This document shows positions 7,382 through 14,730 of a stretch of 64,000 nucleotides of DNA, in pieces. A program made the position numbers and the translations under genes. The notes under the pieces were generated by a model that saw only the letters and a list, made by a program, of their open reading frames with translations, did no database searches and had not been told where the DNA came from. Location: the NCBI GenBank assembly GCA_023455425.1, contig JAEYCM010000001.1, positions 62,001 to 126,000 of the forward strand, read 5' to 3'. How positions within the stretch are numbered: position 1 is the first letter of the stretch; each line of letters begins with the position of its first letter. Source of the DNA: Bacillota bacterium (GTDB taxonomy: Bacteria; Bacillota; Clostridia; Christensenellales; CAG-138).

Positions 7382-7413
7382 ACATTACTCACTCTGAAAG
7401 GCTGTAATAGCAA
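7382..7413 (-). promoter_or_regulatory. Repeated promoter-like element, copy 3
   Basis: On the minus strand TTGCTA and TAATGT are 20 bp apart, within a longer block shared with copy 4 (8981-9012) that includes GAGTGA. The amidoligase start codon lies 44 bp downstream of TAATGT. The 20-bp spacing is longer than normal for a vegetative promoter, so an activator or a phage sigma factor may be needed. Confidence 0.55.
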
Positions 7414-7482
7414 GTTAATTGTGAGTGTGTTTTCCTTGGATTTTCTTCAAGCCTATATGGGATATTGTTAATATTTGGATGT

Positions 7483-7707
7483 CTATAACAACCTGATCCT
7501 ATCCTCGCCATATGCTGCACCGAGCCGGGAGCCACAATCCCAGCGTACAAAAACGGTGCCGATATCGTCTGCGAATTCCACCGTTCCCCGATCGCCGGGC
7601 TTGAGTTTGCTGTACGGGTCGTTCATGCTGACCAGCTCCACGCGCACGCCGGAAGGGTATTGTTTGCGTATTCGTTCCACGATCTCCTTTGAGGGGAAAT
7701 TATTCAT
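7483..7707 (-). CDS. DUF4314 domain protein
   Basis: The 74-residue protein has the DUF4314 pattern: IRKQYPSGVRVELVSMND, PYSKLKPGDRGTVEFADDIGT, then VRWDCGSRLG. This is a small beta-barrel-like domain of unknown function, frequent in clostridial phages and conjugative elements. Its ATG overlaps the stop codon of the winged-helix-like gene upstream (ATGA), so the two are translationally coupled. No clear terminator follows; about 70 bp separate it from the next promoter element. Confidence 0.85.
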   Translation of the reverse strand: MNNFPSKEIVERIRKQYPSGVRVELVSMNDPYSKLKPGDRGTVEFADDIGTVFVRWDCGSRLGAAYGEDRIRLL

Positions 7708-8162
7708 CGCTTATTACCTCCAGCCGCCACGATTTCCTCTTTCGCCTTGGTGACGCATTCCAGAATAAACTTTTCAAGCGCATTCATCGCTTCTAATTCG
7801 CCAGATGAAAAACCCGTGTTGGCAGCGCCTGCGGCAAAGCATTCCTTGATGCGTTCCGCAGCCTCGTCCAAAATTTTCAGGGACTTACCATAGAGGCTGT
7901 ATCCGCCTCTGCCAAGCATGGTCGTGGCGGTGTTTTTCATGTAATGACCCCTGCGGGTTTGAACATAGAGCGCTTCAGGCTTTCGGACACAATACCAAAC
8001 CGCACTGTGAATCGACGTATCTGCAAGCCGTTCGCCCGAGATGCCGACGCCACCTGTCTTTTCAAAGACGTAGTTTGCGATTTCCTTTGTCGAATGTTCT
8101 TGTCCGTCTTCAAGAAGCTCGAAGAAGTAGTGTCTTATCAAATCACCGGTTGTATTAAACAT
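7704..8162 (-). CDS. Phage protein with winged-helix-like N-terminus (152 aa)
   Basis: No named family recognised. The first 80 residues (FNTTGDLIRHYFFELL, STKEIANYVFEKTG, SIHSAVWYCVR, YVQTRRGHYMK) read like helix-helix-helix-wing, a compact DNA-binding fold related to HARE- or restriction-type winged helices. The rest is helical and ends in a basic tail. The start is ambiguous: ATG 8162 has GGAGG 12 nt upstream, ATG 8171 only 3 nt. Either start overlaps the end of the 264-residue gene, so translation is coupled. It is the middle gene of a three-gene unit that begins at 8949 and ends with DUF4314. A DNA-binding role is inferred only from the pattern. Confidence 0.6.
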   Translation of the reverse strand: MFNTTGDLIRHYFFELLEDGQEHSTKEIANYVFEKTGGVGISGERLADTSIHSAVWYCVRKPEALYVQTRRGHYMKNTATTMLGRGGYSLYGKSLKILDEAAERIKECFAAGAANTGFSSGELEAMNALEKFILECVTKAKEEIVAAGGNKR

Positions 8163-8949
8163 GCAAACCATCACCCTCCACTTTCGGCGGCGTGCCGTTC
8201 TTGAAGGCGCTGTTGCCGGAAAGGTTCTTGAGCAGGACTTTTCGGGCGGTCTTATACTCGTCGCCCACAAAACCCAACCGGAGCAGAAATACCCGAAAGG
8301 CGAACTTTTCGTTCTCCACGATTTTTTCCTTTGCATTGACTCGCTTTTGTTCCTTGGCCGCCGCACAAAGGGCGCAGACAAGTCGGGAGTAGGCATCGAC
8401 CTCTTCGCTGGTCGCGCCGAAACGGAACCATGGGAATTTCAGTAGCGTTTCCGTCCGCTCGACGGTGAGCGCCTCCGCGCCGATGGCTTTTTTGATAAGC
8501 GCCGCCTTGCTGGAAATGAGCCGTTCAAGGTTTTCAAACGCCGTGTCGGTGAAGCCCTCCAACGGTACTTCGATGATCAGGCGGTCGGGTTCGTCATCTT
8601 CGGGCTGTCCGTAAGCGGGCGGTTCTTCCTCGTCGCAGTAGGGGTTGACCCTGCCGCCGAGCGCCGCTTCCATGGGGATGTGCATATCTTCGGGTACAGG
8701 CGCGGCTGCCGGAAGGGGTGCGTCGTATTCCTCTGTTTCCGCGCAGAAGTCGTGCAGGCCGCAAAGGTCGGCGACTAACTCGGAATTGTCCTCGCCCTCA
8801 AGCACCCCGTTTTTATCAATGGTGTAGCCGCTTACCTCGTAGGCGAAGGTCGGCGCTCCGAGATACTTGATCTGTGCATTCAGCTCTTGGCTGACTGCTC
8901 CAACCAGTGATTTTCGTCGATCGCCAGTCACATTGTAATAAATTCTCAT
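8155..8949 (-). CDS. 264-aa phage protein sharing a C-terminal module with the amidoligase
   Basis: The function is unknown. The N-terminus (MRIYYNVTGDRRKSLVGAVS) and middle contain alternating strands and helices, with an acidic, proline-rich linker around residues 70-125 (EYDAPLPAAAPVPED, EEEPPAYGQPEDDEPD). Residues 212-249 begin ENEKFAFRVFLLRLGFVGDE and end LSGNSAF; the amidoligase has ENEKFALRTYLNRIGLIGDE and LSGSAAW at its own C-terminus. Clostridial relatives of this protein are sometimes labelled virulence-related, as I recall, with no good evidence. ATG 8949 follows AAAGGGGGC; a longer frame up to 9012 would cross the promoter element. It is first gene of the unit that continues with the winged-helix-like and DUF4314 proteins. 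Confidence 0.7.
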   Translation of the reverse strand: MRIYYNVTGDRRKSLVGAVSQELNAQIKYLGAPTFAYEVSGYTIDKNGVLEGEDNSELVADLCGLHDFCAETEEYDAPLPAAAPVPEDMHIPMEAALGGRVNPYCDEEEPPAYGQPEDDEPDRLIIEVPLEGFTDTAFENLERLISSKAALIKKAIGAEALTVERTETLLKFPWFRFGATSEEVDAYSRLVCALCAAAKEQKRVNAKEKIVENEKFAFRVFLLRLGFVGDEYKTARKVLLKNLSGNSAFKNGTPPKVEGDGLHV

Positions 8950-8980
8950 TTTGCAAGCCCCCTTTGTTGATTTGGTGCTT

Positions 8981-9012
8981 ACATTAGTCACTCTAAAGCT
9001 GTAGAATTGCAA
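8981..9012 (-). promoter_or_regulatory. Repeated promoter-like element, copy 4
   Basis: On the minus strand TTGCAA and TAATGT are 20 bp apart, with the same GAGTGAnTAATGT block as copy 3. The start codon of the 264-residue gene lies 31 bp downstream. Confidence 0.55.
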
Positions 9013-9039
9013 GCGGCTTTTTCAAAGAATAGTGAGAAA

Positions 9040-10323
9040 TTAATCCGCGTCGGGCTGTGCAAAATCCACAAGACCGGGCACATCCTCATACGCCGTTTCC
9101 GCGCCCTCACGGAGCAGAAAGACACGGTCCGCGCTGCCGCATTGTTTAATATACCGCTTCACAATCACGTCGCAGTATTTGGGATCAAGCTCCATCATGC
9201 AGCACTGCCGCCCGGTTTGCTCGGCGGCGATCAGCGTCGTGCCGGAACCGCCGAATAAGTCGAGCACCAAATCGCCCGCGCGCGAGCTGTTGAGAATGGC
9301 TTTGGCCACCAGCGTCACCGGCTTCATGGTCGGATGCTCGGCGGACACCTTCGGGCGGGGTACATCCCACACATCCGATTGCTTGCGGTCTTTAAGCGGA
9401 CACAGGCGCGAGCCCTCCGTCCAGCCGTACCAGATCGGCTCGTACTGCGTATGGTAATCCTTGCGGGAGAGCACCAGCGTATCTTTCTTCCATATGATCG
9501 TGCTCGACCAGTGGTAGGAAAGCTCGGACATCGCGTCCATGAGGTTGCCCCATTCCTGCGCCGACATGACCACATACGTCATGCAGCCCGGCTCGGAAAC
9601 CGCCTTCATGCAGGTGAACGCGCGCAATAAAAAAGCACCGAACGCCTCGGTGCTCATTTTATCGTTGAGGATCGGCCGACCGTTTTTCCATCGCGGGTTA
9701 TCGCTGGCCGAATAGTTCACGTTCCACGGCGGATCGGTGAACACGAAGCGCGTGGTTTTGACGTCCATGAGCGTTTTGACGTCGGCCATATCCGTGCTGT
9801 CACTGCACATGAGGCGGTGCTGGCCCAGTAGCCACACGTCGCTGCGCTGCGTGACCGGCGTTTCGATCTCGGCAGCCGCCTTGTCCGCATCGAAATCGTC
9901 CTCTTTTACATTGCCTGCGGGTTTGTCGCGGAACAGATCGTCCATCTCGGCGGCATCAAAACCTGTGAGCGACACATCGAAGCCGTCCGCGCTCAGATCA
10001 CGGAGCAGGTCGGTCAGCAGCGGGATATCGAACTCACCGCCGATTTTATTAAGCGCCACATTCAGTGCCTTTTCCCGCTGTTCGTCGATATCCAGCACCA
10101 CACAGTCGATTTCTGTATATCCCATGGCCGTGAGCACCTTATACCGCTGGTGGCCGCCCACGATGTTGCCGGTGCGGCTGTTCCATATGACCGGCTCGAC
10201 ATAGCCAAATTCCTCGATGGAACGGCGCAGCTTTTCATATTCGGCGTCGCCGGGCTTCAAGTCGCGGCGCGGGTTATACACGGCCGCCTTGAGCGTGGCG
10301 GCGGGGAGCTTTTGTATGTTCAT
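9040..10323 (-). CDS. ParB-domain / DNA N6-adenine methyltransferase fusion
   Basis: The first 130 residues form a ParB/sulfiredoxin-like domain (GYVEPVIWN, GNIVGGHQRYKVL), followed by a linker and a beta-class DNA methyltransferase. Motif IV is DPPW (197-200) and the AdoMet-binding motif LDLFGGSGTT comes later, near residue 370, which is the beta-class order; DPPW indicates amino-methylation, most likely of adenine. The length of 427 residues is normal for these phage fusions. ATG 10323 follows AAAGG at 8 nt. No restriction enzyme is adjacent, so the likely role is protecting phage DNA or marking it for packaging. Its closest relative in the window is the second fusion at 11389-12678, from which it is separated by a cargo gene. 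Confidence 0.92.
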   Translation of the reverse strand: MNIQKLPAATLKAAVYNPRRDLKPGDAEYEKLRRSIEEFGYVEPVIWNSRTGNIVGGHQRYKVLTAMGYTEIDCVVLDIDEQREKALNVALNKIGGEFDIPLLTDLLRDLSADGFDVSLTGFDAAEMDDLFRDKPAGNVKEDDFDADKAAAEIETPVTQRSDVWLLGQHRLMCSDSTDMADVKTLMDVKTTRFVFTDPPWNVNYSASDNPRWKNGRPILNDKMSTEAFGAFLLRAFTCMKAVSEPGCMTYVVMSAQEWGNLMDAMSELSYHWSSTIIWKKDTLVLSRKDYHTQYEPIWYGWTEGSRLCPLKDRKQSDVWDVPRPKVSAEHPTMKPVTLVAKAILNSSRAGDLVLDLFGGSGTTLIAAEQTGRQCCMMELDPKYCDVIVKRYIKQCGSADRVFLLREGAETAYEDVPGLVDFAQPDAD

Positions 10324-10348
10324 GCATTATGCCTTTCTTTCGGGTATG

Positions 10349-10374
10349 AAAAAACCACACCCGAAAGTGTGGTT
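10349..10374 (-). terminator. Rho-independent terminator after the 289-aa membrane cargo gene
   Basis: On the minus strand AACCACACTTTC pairs with the following GGTGTGGTT, and six T follow. It separates the cargo gene from the methyltransferase gene that comes next. Confidence 0.85.
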
Positions 10375-10402
10375 AGAGCCGATGCCGTATTCCACCGAGT
10401 AA

Positions 10403-11272
10403 TCAGTCGAATAAAAAATATTTCCAGTGCTGTTCCGGTAAATCAAATTCAGCAAAATATCCCCTGTATGTTTCGAACTCTTCCGGTGTAAGTCTGAAAA
10501 TGAAACTTGGGTGGCTCCTTATAACGTGTTCATCCAACCTGTTGTACATGACGATTTCCCTTGCAAAAAGATCGGAGGATAATTGCTCAAAAAACAGATT
10601 ATACGCCTTTCCGTTCGGCTCATAATAATATCTTTCTATACCCATAACATTCGGGGAATAGTCTTTCCATAGCCCTTGCAACGAAACAGGATATTGCCCG
10701 TTTTCCGAGTAATACGCCTCCAAATCCTGTATCATGACCGCGCTTTGATCTATCGCATGGCTTGTACTGTAATCCACCGCAGGAACAATAAACGCGCATC
10801 GAAGGATAACGACAGCTACTGGAATGATCAGCATATAATACGGGATAATGCTTGGCTTTAAGGCATCGGGATTCCTCATTTTCCTTATCCGGGGAATAAT
10901 AGTCTTAACTGTGATATAAACAAAAATGACCGGAATAGAAATACCTAGCGTTAAAGAGCCTCTAAAACTACCGATACCGCCAATAGCGACGAATAACGAA
11001 ACAACGATAATCAGAGCAAGTGACACTAAGGCCGCTATTGCAAAGCTGCCGCTTTTTCTTAGGCCGTCTTTTACTTTTTTCCTCTGTATCCGTTCATATA
11101 TTAACCACAAAAAACCGATAGGAACAAGCAATAGGGAAATAAAGCCCGCAATCTGAACAATACCGGAAAGCATTACAGTCAAATGGTCATATTCTCCCGG
11201 AAAGTAAGGAAGAAATATAAAAAATATGGCCAGTATGCAAATGGTAAATATGCCGATAACATGCCGTGCCAT
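10403..11272 (-). CDS. Membrane protein with pseudopilin-like C-terminal domain, cargo gene
   Basis: The 289-residue protein has about five membrane helices in its first 165 residues (roughly 4-24, 33-59, 76-98, 105-122, 145-165). A soluble C-terminal domain follows, probably outside the cell. That domain starts AVMIQDLEAYYSENGQYPVSLQGL and later has YYYEPNGKAYNLFF. This is the pattern of the globular part of type II secretion pseudopilins and type IV pilins (a helix with YY..NG.YP followed by a small sheet), here attached to a different membrane part. The gene is AT-rich, carries its own terminator and splits the two ParB-methyltransferase genes. Function is unknown; lysogenic conversion or exclusion is only a guess. 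Confidence 0.6.
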   Translation of the reverse strand: MARHVIGIFTICILAIFFIFLPYFPGEYDHLTVMLSGIVQIAGFISLLLVPIGFLWLIYERIQRKKVKDGLRKSGSFAIAALVSLALIIVVSLFVAIGGIGSFRGSLTLGISIPVIFVYITVKTIIPRIRKMRNPDALKPSIIPYYMLIIPVAVVILRCAFIVPAVDYSTSHAIDQSAVMIQDLEAYYSENGQYPVSLQGLWKDYSPNVMGIERYYYEPNGKAYNLFFEQLSSDLFAREIVMYNRLDEHVIRSHPSFIFRLTPEEFETYRGYFAEFDLPEQHWKYFLFD

Positions 11273-11388
11273 ATAGGCTTAAACCTCCCGCTTTCACTAT
11301 ATAAATGCTCTGCTGTTCAAGACCGACCAACAAATTCCTGCTTGTTCGCCCGATTTATAAATAGCTTATCTCAAAACATAAAAATACG

Positions 11389-12678
11389 CTACCCTTTGAT
11401 GGCTTTTTCGCCGGTGAAGTCCTCCCAGCGTTTGACCGCCAGATCACAGTAAACGGGGGAAATCTCCATGGCATAGCAGCGACGTTCCGTCTGCTCCGCC
11501 GCGATGATGGTGGTGCCGCTGCCGGAGAACGGCTCCAGCACGATGCCGCCCGGATCAGAGTGCATCTTGATACACCGCCACGGCAGCTCAACGGGGAACA
11601 TGGCCGGGTGGTTTTTGCCGGAACGGACAGGGGCGATCTCCCATATGCCCGCGTATCCCCACTTTTTGCGCTCCTCCTTGGTCAGCCGTTTGACGAACTT
11701 GTAGCTATGCCCGGCGAAGGCCGAAAGCCACACATACTCCTGATCGTTGTACGCGTTCGTCTCGCGCCCGGCAAAGGCTGAAATGTACTCGTACTGCTGC
11801 ACCGGCTTGTTGGTCGCCAGATGAAACGGCCCGGTATCTTTGCCGACGATAGGCTTTTTCCATATGCGTATCCAGATGGGTCGAAACCCGTTTTCTCCAA
11901 ACAGGCTCACGCTGTACATGCCGGTTGGCTCTATGAACTGCGAGCCGGTCGCATAAAGATCGCCCAAACTCCAGCAGACGATGTCCGCGTACCTGCATAG
12001 GTTTCCGGCAACGGGCCGGATGGCAGTAAGCCACGGCTCGATGCCCGCCTTTTCATATTCCTTACCGTCGCCGTAGGGCGGGGCAGTGACCGCCACCTGC
12101 GCATGCGCGCCATCCATGAGCTTTTCAAAATCCTCCGCACAGGCGCTGTCGCCGCACATCAAGCGATGGTTGCCGAGCATCCAGATATCGCCGCGCTGCG
12201 TGATAGCGCCCGCCGTCTCGATACGTTCCTTTTCAGCGTCGGCGTCGAAATCGTCCTGCACCGCTTCTTTGGAATAAAACCGGTTAAGCAGCTCGTCCAC
12301 CTCGGCCGCGTCGAAGCCGGTAAGCGCCACGTCGAACGCGGCCGCATCAAGGTCGGCCATGAGCTCGGCCAGCTTGGCCTCGTCCCATTCGCCCTGAATT
12401 TTGTTCAGAGCGATGTTGAGCGCCTTTTCCCGCTGCACATCCAGATCGACCACCACGCAGTCGATTTCCGTATGCCCCAAATCGAGCAGCACCTTCAAGC
12501 GCTGGTGGCCCCCCACAACATTGCCGGTCTTTTCATTCCATATGACCGGCTCAACATACCCGAATTCCGATATGGAACGCTTGAGCTTTTCATATTCCTT
12601 ATCGCCAGGCTTGAGGTCGCGGCGGGGATTATACGCCGCAGGGTTGAGCAGCCCGGCGTTTATTTTTCGGATATCCAT
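11389..12678 (-). CDS. Second ParB-domain / DNA methyltransferase fusion, motif IV altered to TAPPY
   Basis: The N-terminal ParB-like domain (residues 1-130) is very similar to that of the fusion at 9040-10323, so the pair arose by duplication. The C-terminal half is a beta-class amino-methyltransferase with the AdoMet motif LEPFSGSGTT near residue 390. Its catalytic motif IV reads TAPPYGDGKEYE (from residue 198). Relatives I recall read TSPPYGVGKEYE, which is the N4-cytosine type. Ala199 replaces the expected Ser, Asp or Asn that contacts the target base, so activity may be lost or changed; one base change in the codon would explain it. The start is ATG 12678, which overlaps the end of the 59-residue gene. 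An ATG at 12699 would lengthen it by seven residues. Confidence 0.9.
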   Translation of the reverse strand: MDIRKINAGLLNPAAYNPRRDLKPGDKEYEKLKRSISEFGYVEPVIWNEKTGNVVGGHQRLKVLLDLGHTEIDCVVVDLDVQREKALNIALNKIQGEWDEAKLAELMADLDAAAFDVALTGFDAAEVDELLNRFYSKEAVQDDFDADAEKERIETAGAITQRGDIWMLGNHRLMCGDSACAEDFEKLMDGAHAQVAVTAPPYGDGKEYEKAGIEPWLTAIRPVAGNLCRYADIVCWSLGDLYATGSQFIEPTGMYSVSLFGENGFRPIWIRIWKKPIVGKDTGPFHLATNKPVQQYEYISAFAGRETNAYNDQEYVWLSAFAGHSYKFVKRLTKEERKKWGYAGIWEIAPVRSGKNHPAMFPVELPWRCIKMHSDPGGIVLEPFSGSGTTIIAAEQTERRCYAMEISPVYCDLAVKRWEDFTGEKAIKG

Positions 12679-12839
12679 GCGGCACCCGCTTTCTTGCATA
12701 TTCGTTCCAGCCCCTTTTGTGCGCCCGCCACATCGCCCGCGAGCGCCTGCCCGCGCAGGGTTTTGAGCTGCTGCGGGGGAATCCGACCCTTGTAGGCGGT
12801 GAGCCGCTTTATAAAACGGTTGATTTCAACAAAGTCCAT
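12660..12839 (-). CDS. Small phage protein of unknown function (59 aa)
   Basis: A basic, helical 59-residue protein starting MDFVEINRFIKRLTAYKG. The ATG at 12839 follows GAGGTTAGG at good spacing. Its last codons overlap the start of the ParB-methyltransferase, and it begins ten bases after the PP-loop gene, so it is part of a tightly packed unit from the small terminase to the methyltransferase. I have no functional assignment. Confidence 0.65.
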   Translation of the reverse strand: MDFVEINRFIKRLTAYKGRIPPQQLKTLRGQALAGDVAGAQKGLERICKKAGAAWISEK

Positions 12840-12849
12840 TTGCCTAACC

Positions 12850-13761
12850 TCACAGCAAAAAATTCTCATACGGAACGCCGATATATTCCAGCACATGCCG
12901 CAGCCCCAGCCCGCCGCTGTCCCAATCCTTCATGCAGTACCGCCATAGCTTCGGATGCGTTTTCTGGAGCCGTTGAAAACGATTCGGCTGCGCCGCCAGA
13001 TGGACGCCAAACATGCAAAAAATACACCCTGTTCGGATGTATCCCATATCGTAAATCCCGCAATATGGCACGTTGAACCGGCGTAGGTATTCCCAAACAT
13101 CCTCTTCCAACCAGAAGGAGAGGGGCATTGATGCCGGACGTTTATTGTCAAAAGCGTTGCACCCGCTCTGCAGCCATCTTTGTGTGCGAAGCTGGCTTTC
13201 ACACGCCATCGTTCCTATGATCGGTTGTCGCCCGGTTTCCTTTACATACGCTTTGAGCGGCTTCTTTTTCATTTCATCGCAGCAGCCCGCGCCTATAAGG
13301 AAAGGCGCACCCACAAGATACTGCCATTGCTCTGAAATCTTAAAGCGGGTCTTGCTCCCATCCGGCATAACGCCGAGCATCTTTTTCCTGAATACCGCCT
13401 CGCTGCCCCCACGCACGCGATATATCCAGTCGCTCTGCTCTTTCCCGATCACCGGGTAGCCATGCTTTTCGATAACCTGACGAAAGGTCATAGCGGGCTT
13501 GAGCCAAGTAACGTTTGGAACGGTTTTGACAAACGCGCGTATCTCAGGGAACTCCAACCCGGTATCTGAAAACACGGCTGGCACGTCGGGGAAAAGGGAT
13601 CGAACCAAGTGCAAAAGCACCGTAGAGTCCTTGCCGCCGCTAAAGGAGACGTACACATCGCCATCGTAATGTTCATACCATTCGCGGATGCGCAACTCGC
13701 TCTTGCGAATTTTGACATCGAGAGGCATGCACTGCATCTGCCGTAACTGCCATAGCTCCAT
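12850..13761 (-). CDS. PAPS-reductase-like PP-loop protein
   Basis: The 303-residue protein has the ATP-pyrophosphatase PP-loop SGGKDST at residues 41-47, followed by the VFSDTGLEFPE segment typical of the phosphoadenosine phosphosulfate reductase superfamily. Cysteines in GAGCCDEM, MACESQLRTQRW and TGCIFCMFGVH could bind a cluster or metal, as in the DndC and related branches. True PAPS reductase activity is unlikely, since the C-terminal ECGLH-type active site is absent. The ATG shares its A with the stop codon of the small terminase gene upstream. Such genes are common between P27 terminases and ParB-methyltransferases in clostridial phages, so a part in DNA or tRNA modification is plausible but not proved. 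Confidence 0.85.
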   Translation of the reverse strand: MELWQLRQMQCMPLDVKIRKSELRIREWYEHYDGDVYVSFSGGKDSTVLLHLVRSLFPDVPAVFSDTGLEFPEIRAFVKTVPNVTWLKPAMTFRQVIEKHGYPVIGKEQSDWIYRVRGGSEAVFRKKMLGVMPDGSKTRFKISEQWQYLVGAPFLIGAGCCDEMKKKPLKAYVKETGRQPIIGTMACESQLRTQRWLQSGCNAFDNKRPASMPLSFWLEEDVWEYLRRFNVPYCGIYDMGYIRTGCIFCMFGVHLAAQPNRFQRLQKTHPKLWRYCMKDWDSGGLGLRHVLEYIGVPYENFLL

Positions 13762-14315
13762 CAGCGGCCGCCCCTGCGCGCCGAGAGCAGACGTTCCATG
13801 GCATCGTCGTGCGGCGTCGCGCCCTTGTACTCGGCTGCGCAATTCTCGCGCACCACCTGATAAATCTGATACCACAGGTTGTTGACCTGCTTCATGAAGC
13901 CCTGCGACATCGCCACATACGGCGAGGGAATGGCGTTGCCGGTCGTGGGATGCTTGGCGAGGAAGCCGAACTCGGTGATGCACTCCTCACACTGCACCCA
14001 GCGGGATACCGACATGGCATACTGCTCCAGCAGCAGCGCGGGGATGAGGTGTGCGCATCGGTTTTCGGTAAGCCACTGCCACGTTTTTTCGTATATCTCG
14101 ACGGCAATCAACTCCTTGCCGTTTTTCTGCTTGCCGGAAAGGTAGTCGCGCGGCTGCGGCATGGCCCTGCCTTCGAGGTCGGCGGTGTCGGGGAACTCGA
14201 TCACCGTCAGCTTGCGCCTGCCGGGGTTGCCTTCGAGCACCTTATCTGCCAGCGGCTTTTTCTTCTTGCCCGCGCCCACGCGCGCGCCGCCCCGGCTCGT
14301 GCCGTCCTTTGCCAT
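13761..14315 (-). CDS. terS: Phage terminase small subunit, P27 family
   Basis: The small terminase recognises phage DNA and loads the large subunit. The 184-residue protein starts with the Gly/Lys-rich segment GGARVGAGKKKKPLADKVLEGNPG, characteristic of the P27 family, and continues with the helical region EIYEKTWQWLTENRCAHLIPALLLEQYAMSVSRW. ATG 14315 is preceded by AAAGGAG. It is followed directly by the PP-loop gene rather than by the large terminase, which lies 10 kb further downstream. The assignment is firm from sequence pattern and from the HNH gene just upstream. Confidence 0.92.
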   Translation of the reverse strand: MAKDGTSRGGARVGAGKKKKPLADKVLEGNPGRRKLTVIEFPDTADLEGRAMPQPRDYLSGKQKNGKELIAVEIYEKTWQWLTENRCAHLIPALLLEQYAMSVSRWVQCEECITEFGFLAKHPTTGNAIPSPYVAMSQGFMKQVNNLWYQIYQVVRENCAAEYKGATPHDDAMERLLSARRGGR

Positions 14316-14615
14316 ATCGCGTCAACTCCTTTCTCCAAAAAATAAGCGAGAGCCTATACCCCCGTTTGAAACCGCGACTTTTCGCGCGTGACCCCCTGCC
14401 CGTTGCCCGAGCGATGCCGCACAGAGATTTTGACCGCCCCTCCCGCTTGCAGCTCTAGCATGTTTTACAATATAATTAAGCCACCATAAAAGAGAAGGCA
14501 GAGACAAGCTCCATGGCCCCTCCGCAACCTGCCCGAAGATGCAGATGTTTCTTGAGAAAAATTGGATATAGTATAAAAATAACCTCAATGGGAAGTGTTG
14601 TGAATTGCTACGGAG

Positions 14616-14729
14616 GTGATCATTATTAACACATTGGTATTCGATATAGTTTGGCAAATTGGAACGCTAGCACTTGTAGTAGCAATTGTAGCATTCCTTG
14701 TTGTTTACTTCAAAAAGAAGAAGCAATAA
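14616..14729 (+). CDS. Candidate small membrane peptide, possible type I toxin or holin-like peptide
   Basis: A rightward short frame in an otherwise leftward region. The readable part gives a peptide of about 31-37 residues with a hydrophobic core IGTLALVVAIVAFLVVYF and a lysine-rich end KKKKQ. This is the shape of small type I toxins and holin-like peptides. A perfect GGAGGTGA (14612-14619) precedes it, but the start codon is unclear: GTG overlaps the ribosome site, ATT at 14625 has ideal spacing, and TTG at 14634 is rather far. A TATAAA (14572-14577) about 40 bp upstream could be the -10. It sits between the HNH and small terminase genes. Without an antisense RNA shown, the toxin idea stays a hypothesis. 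Confidence 0.45.
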   Translation: MIIINTLVFDIVWQIGTLALVVAIVAFLVVYFKKKKQ

Positions 14730-14730
14730 G

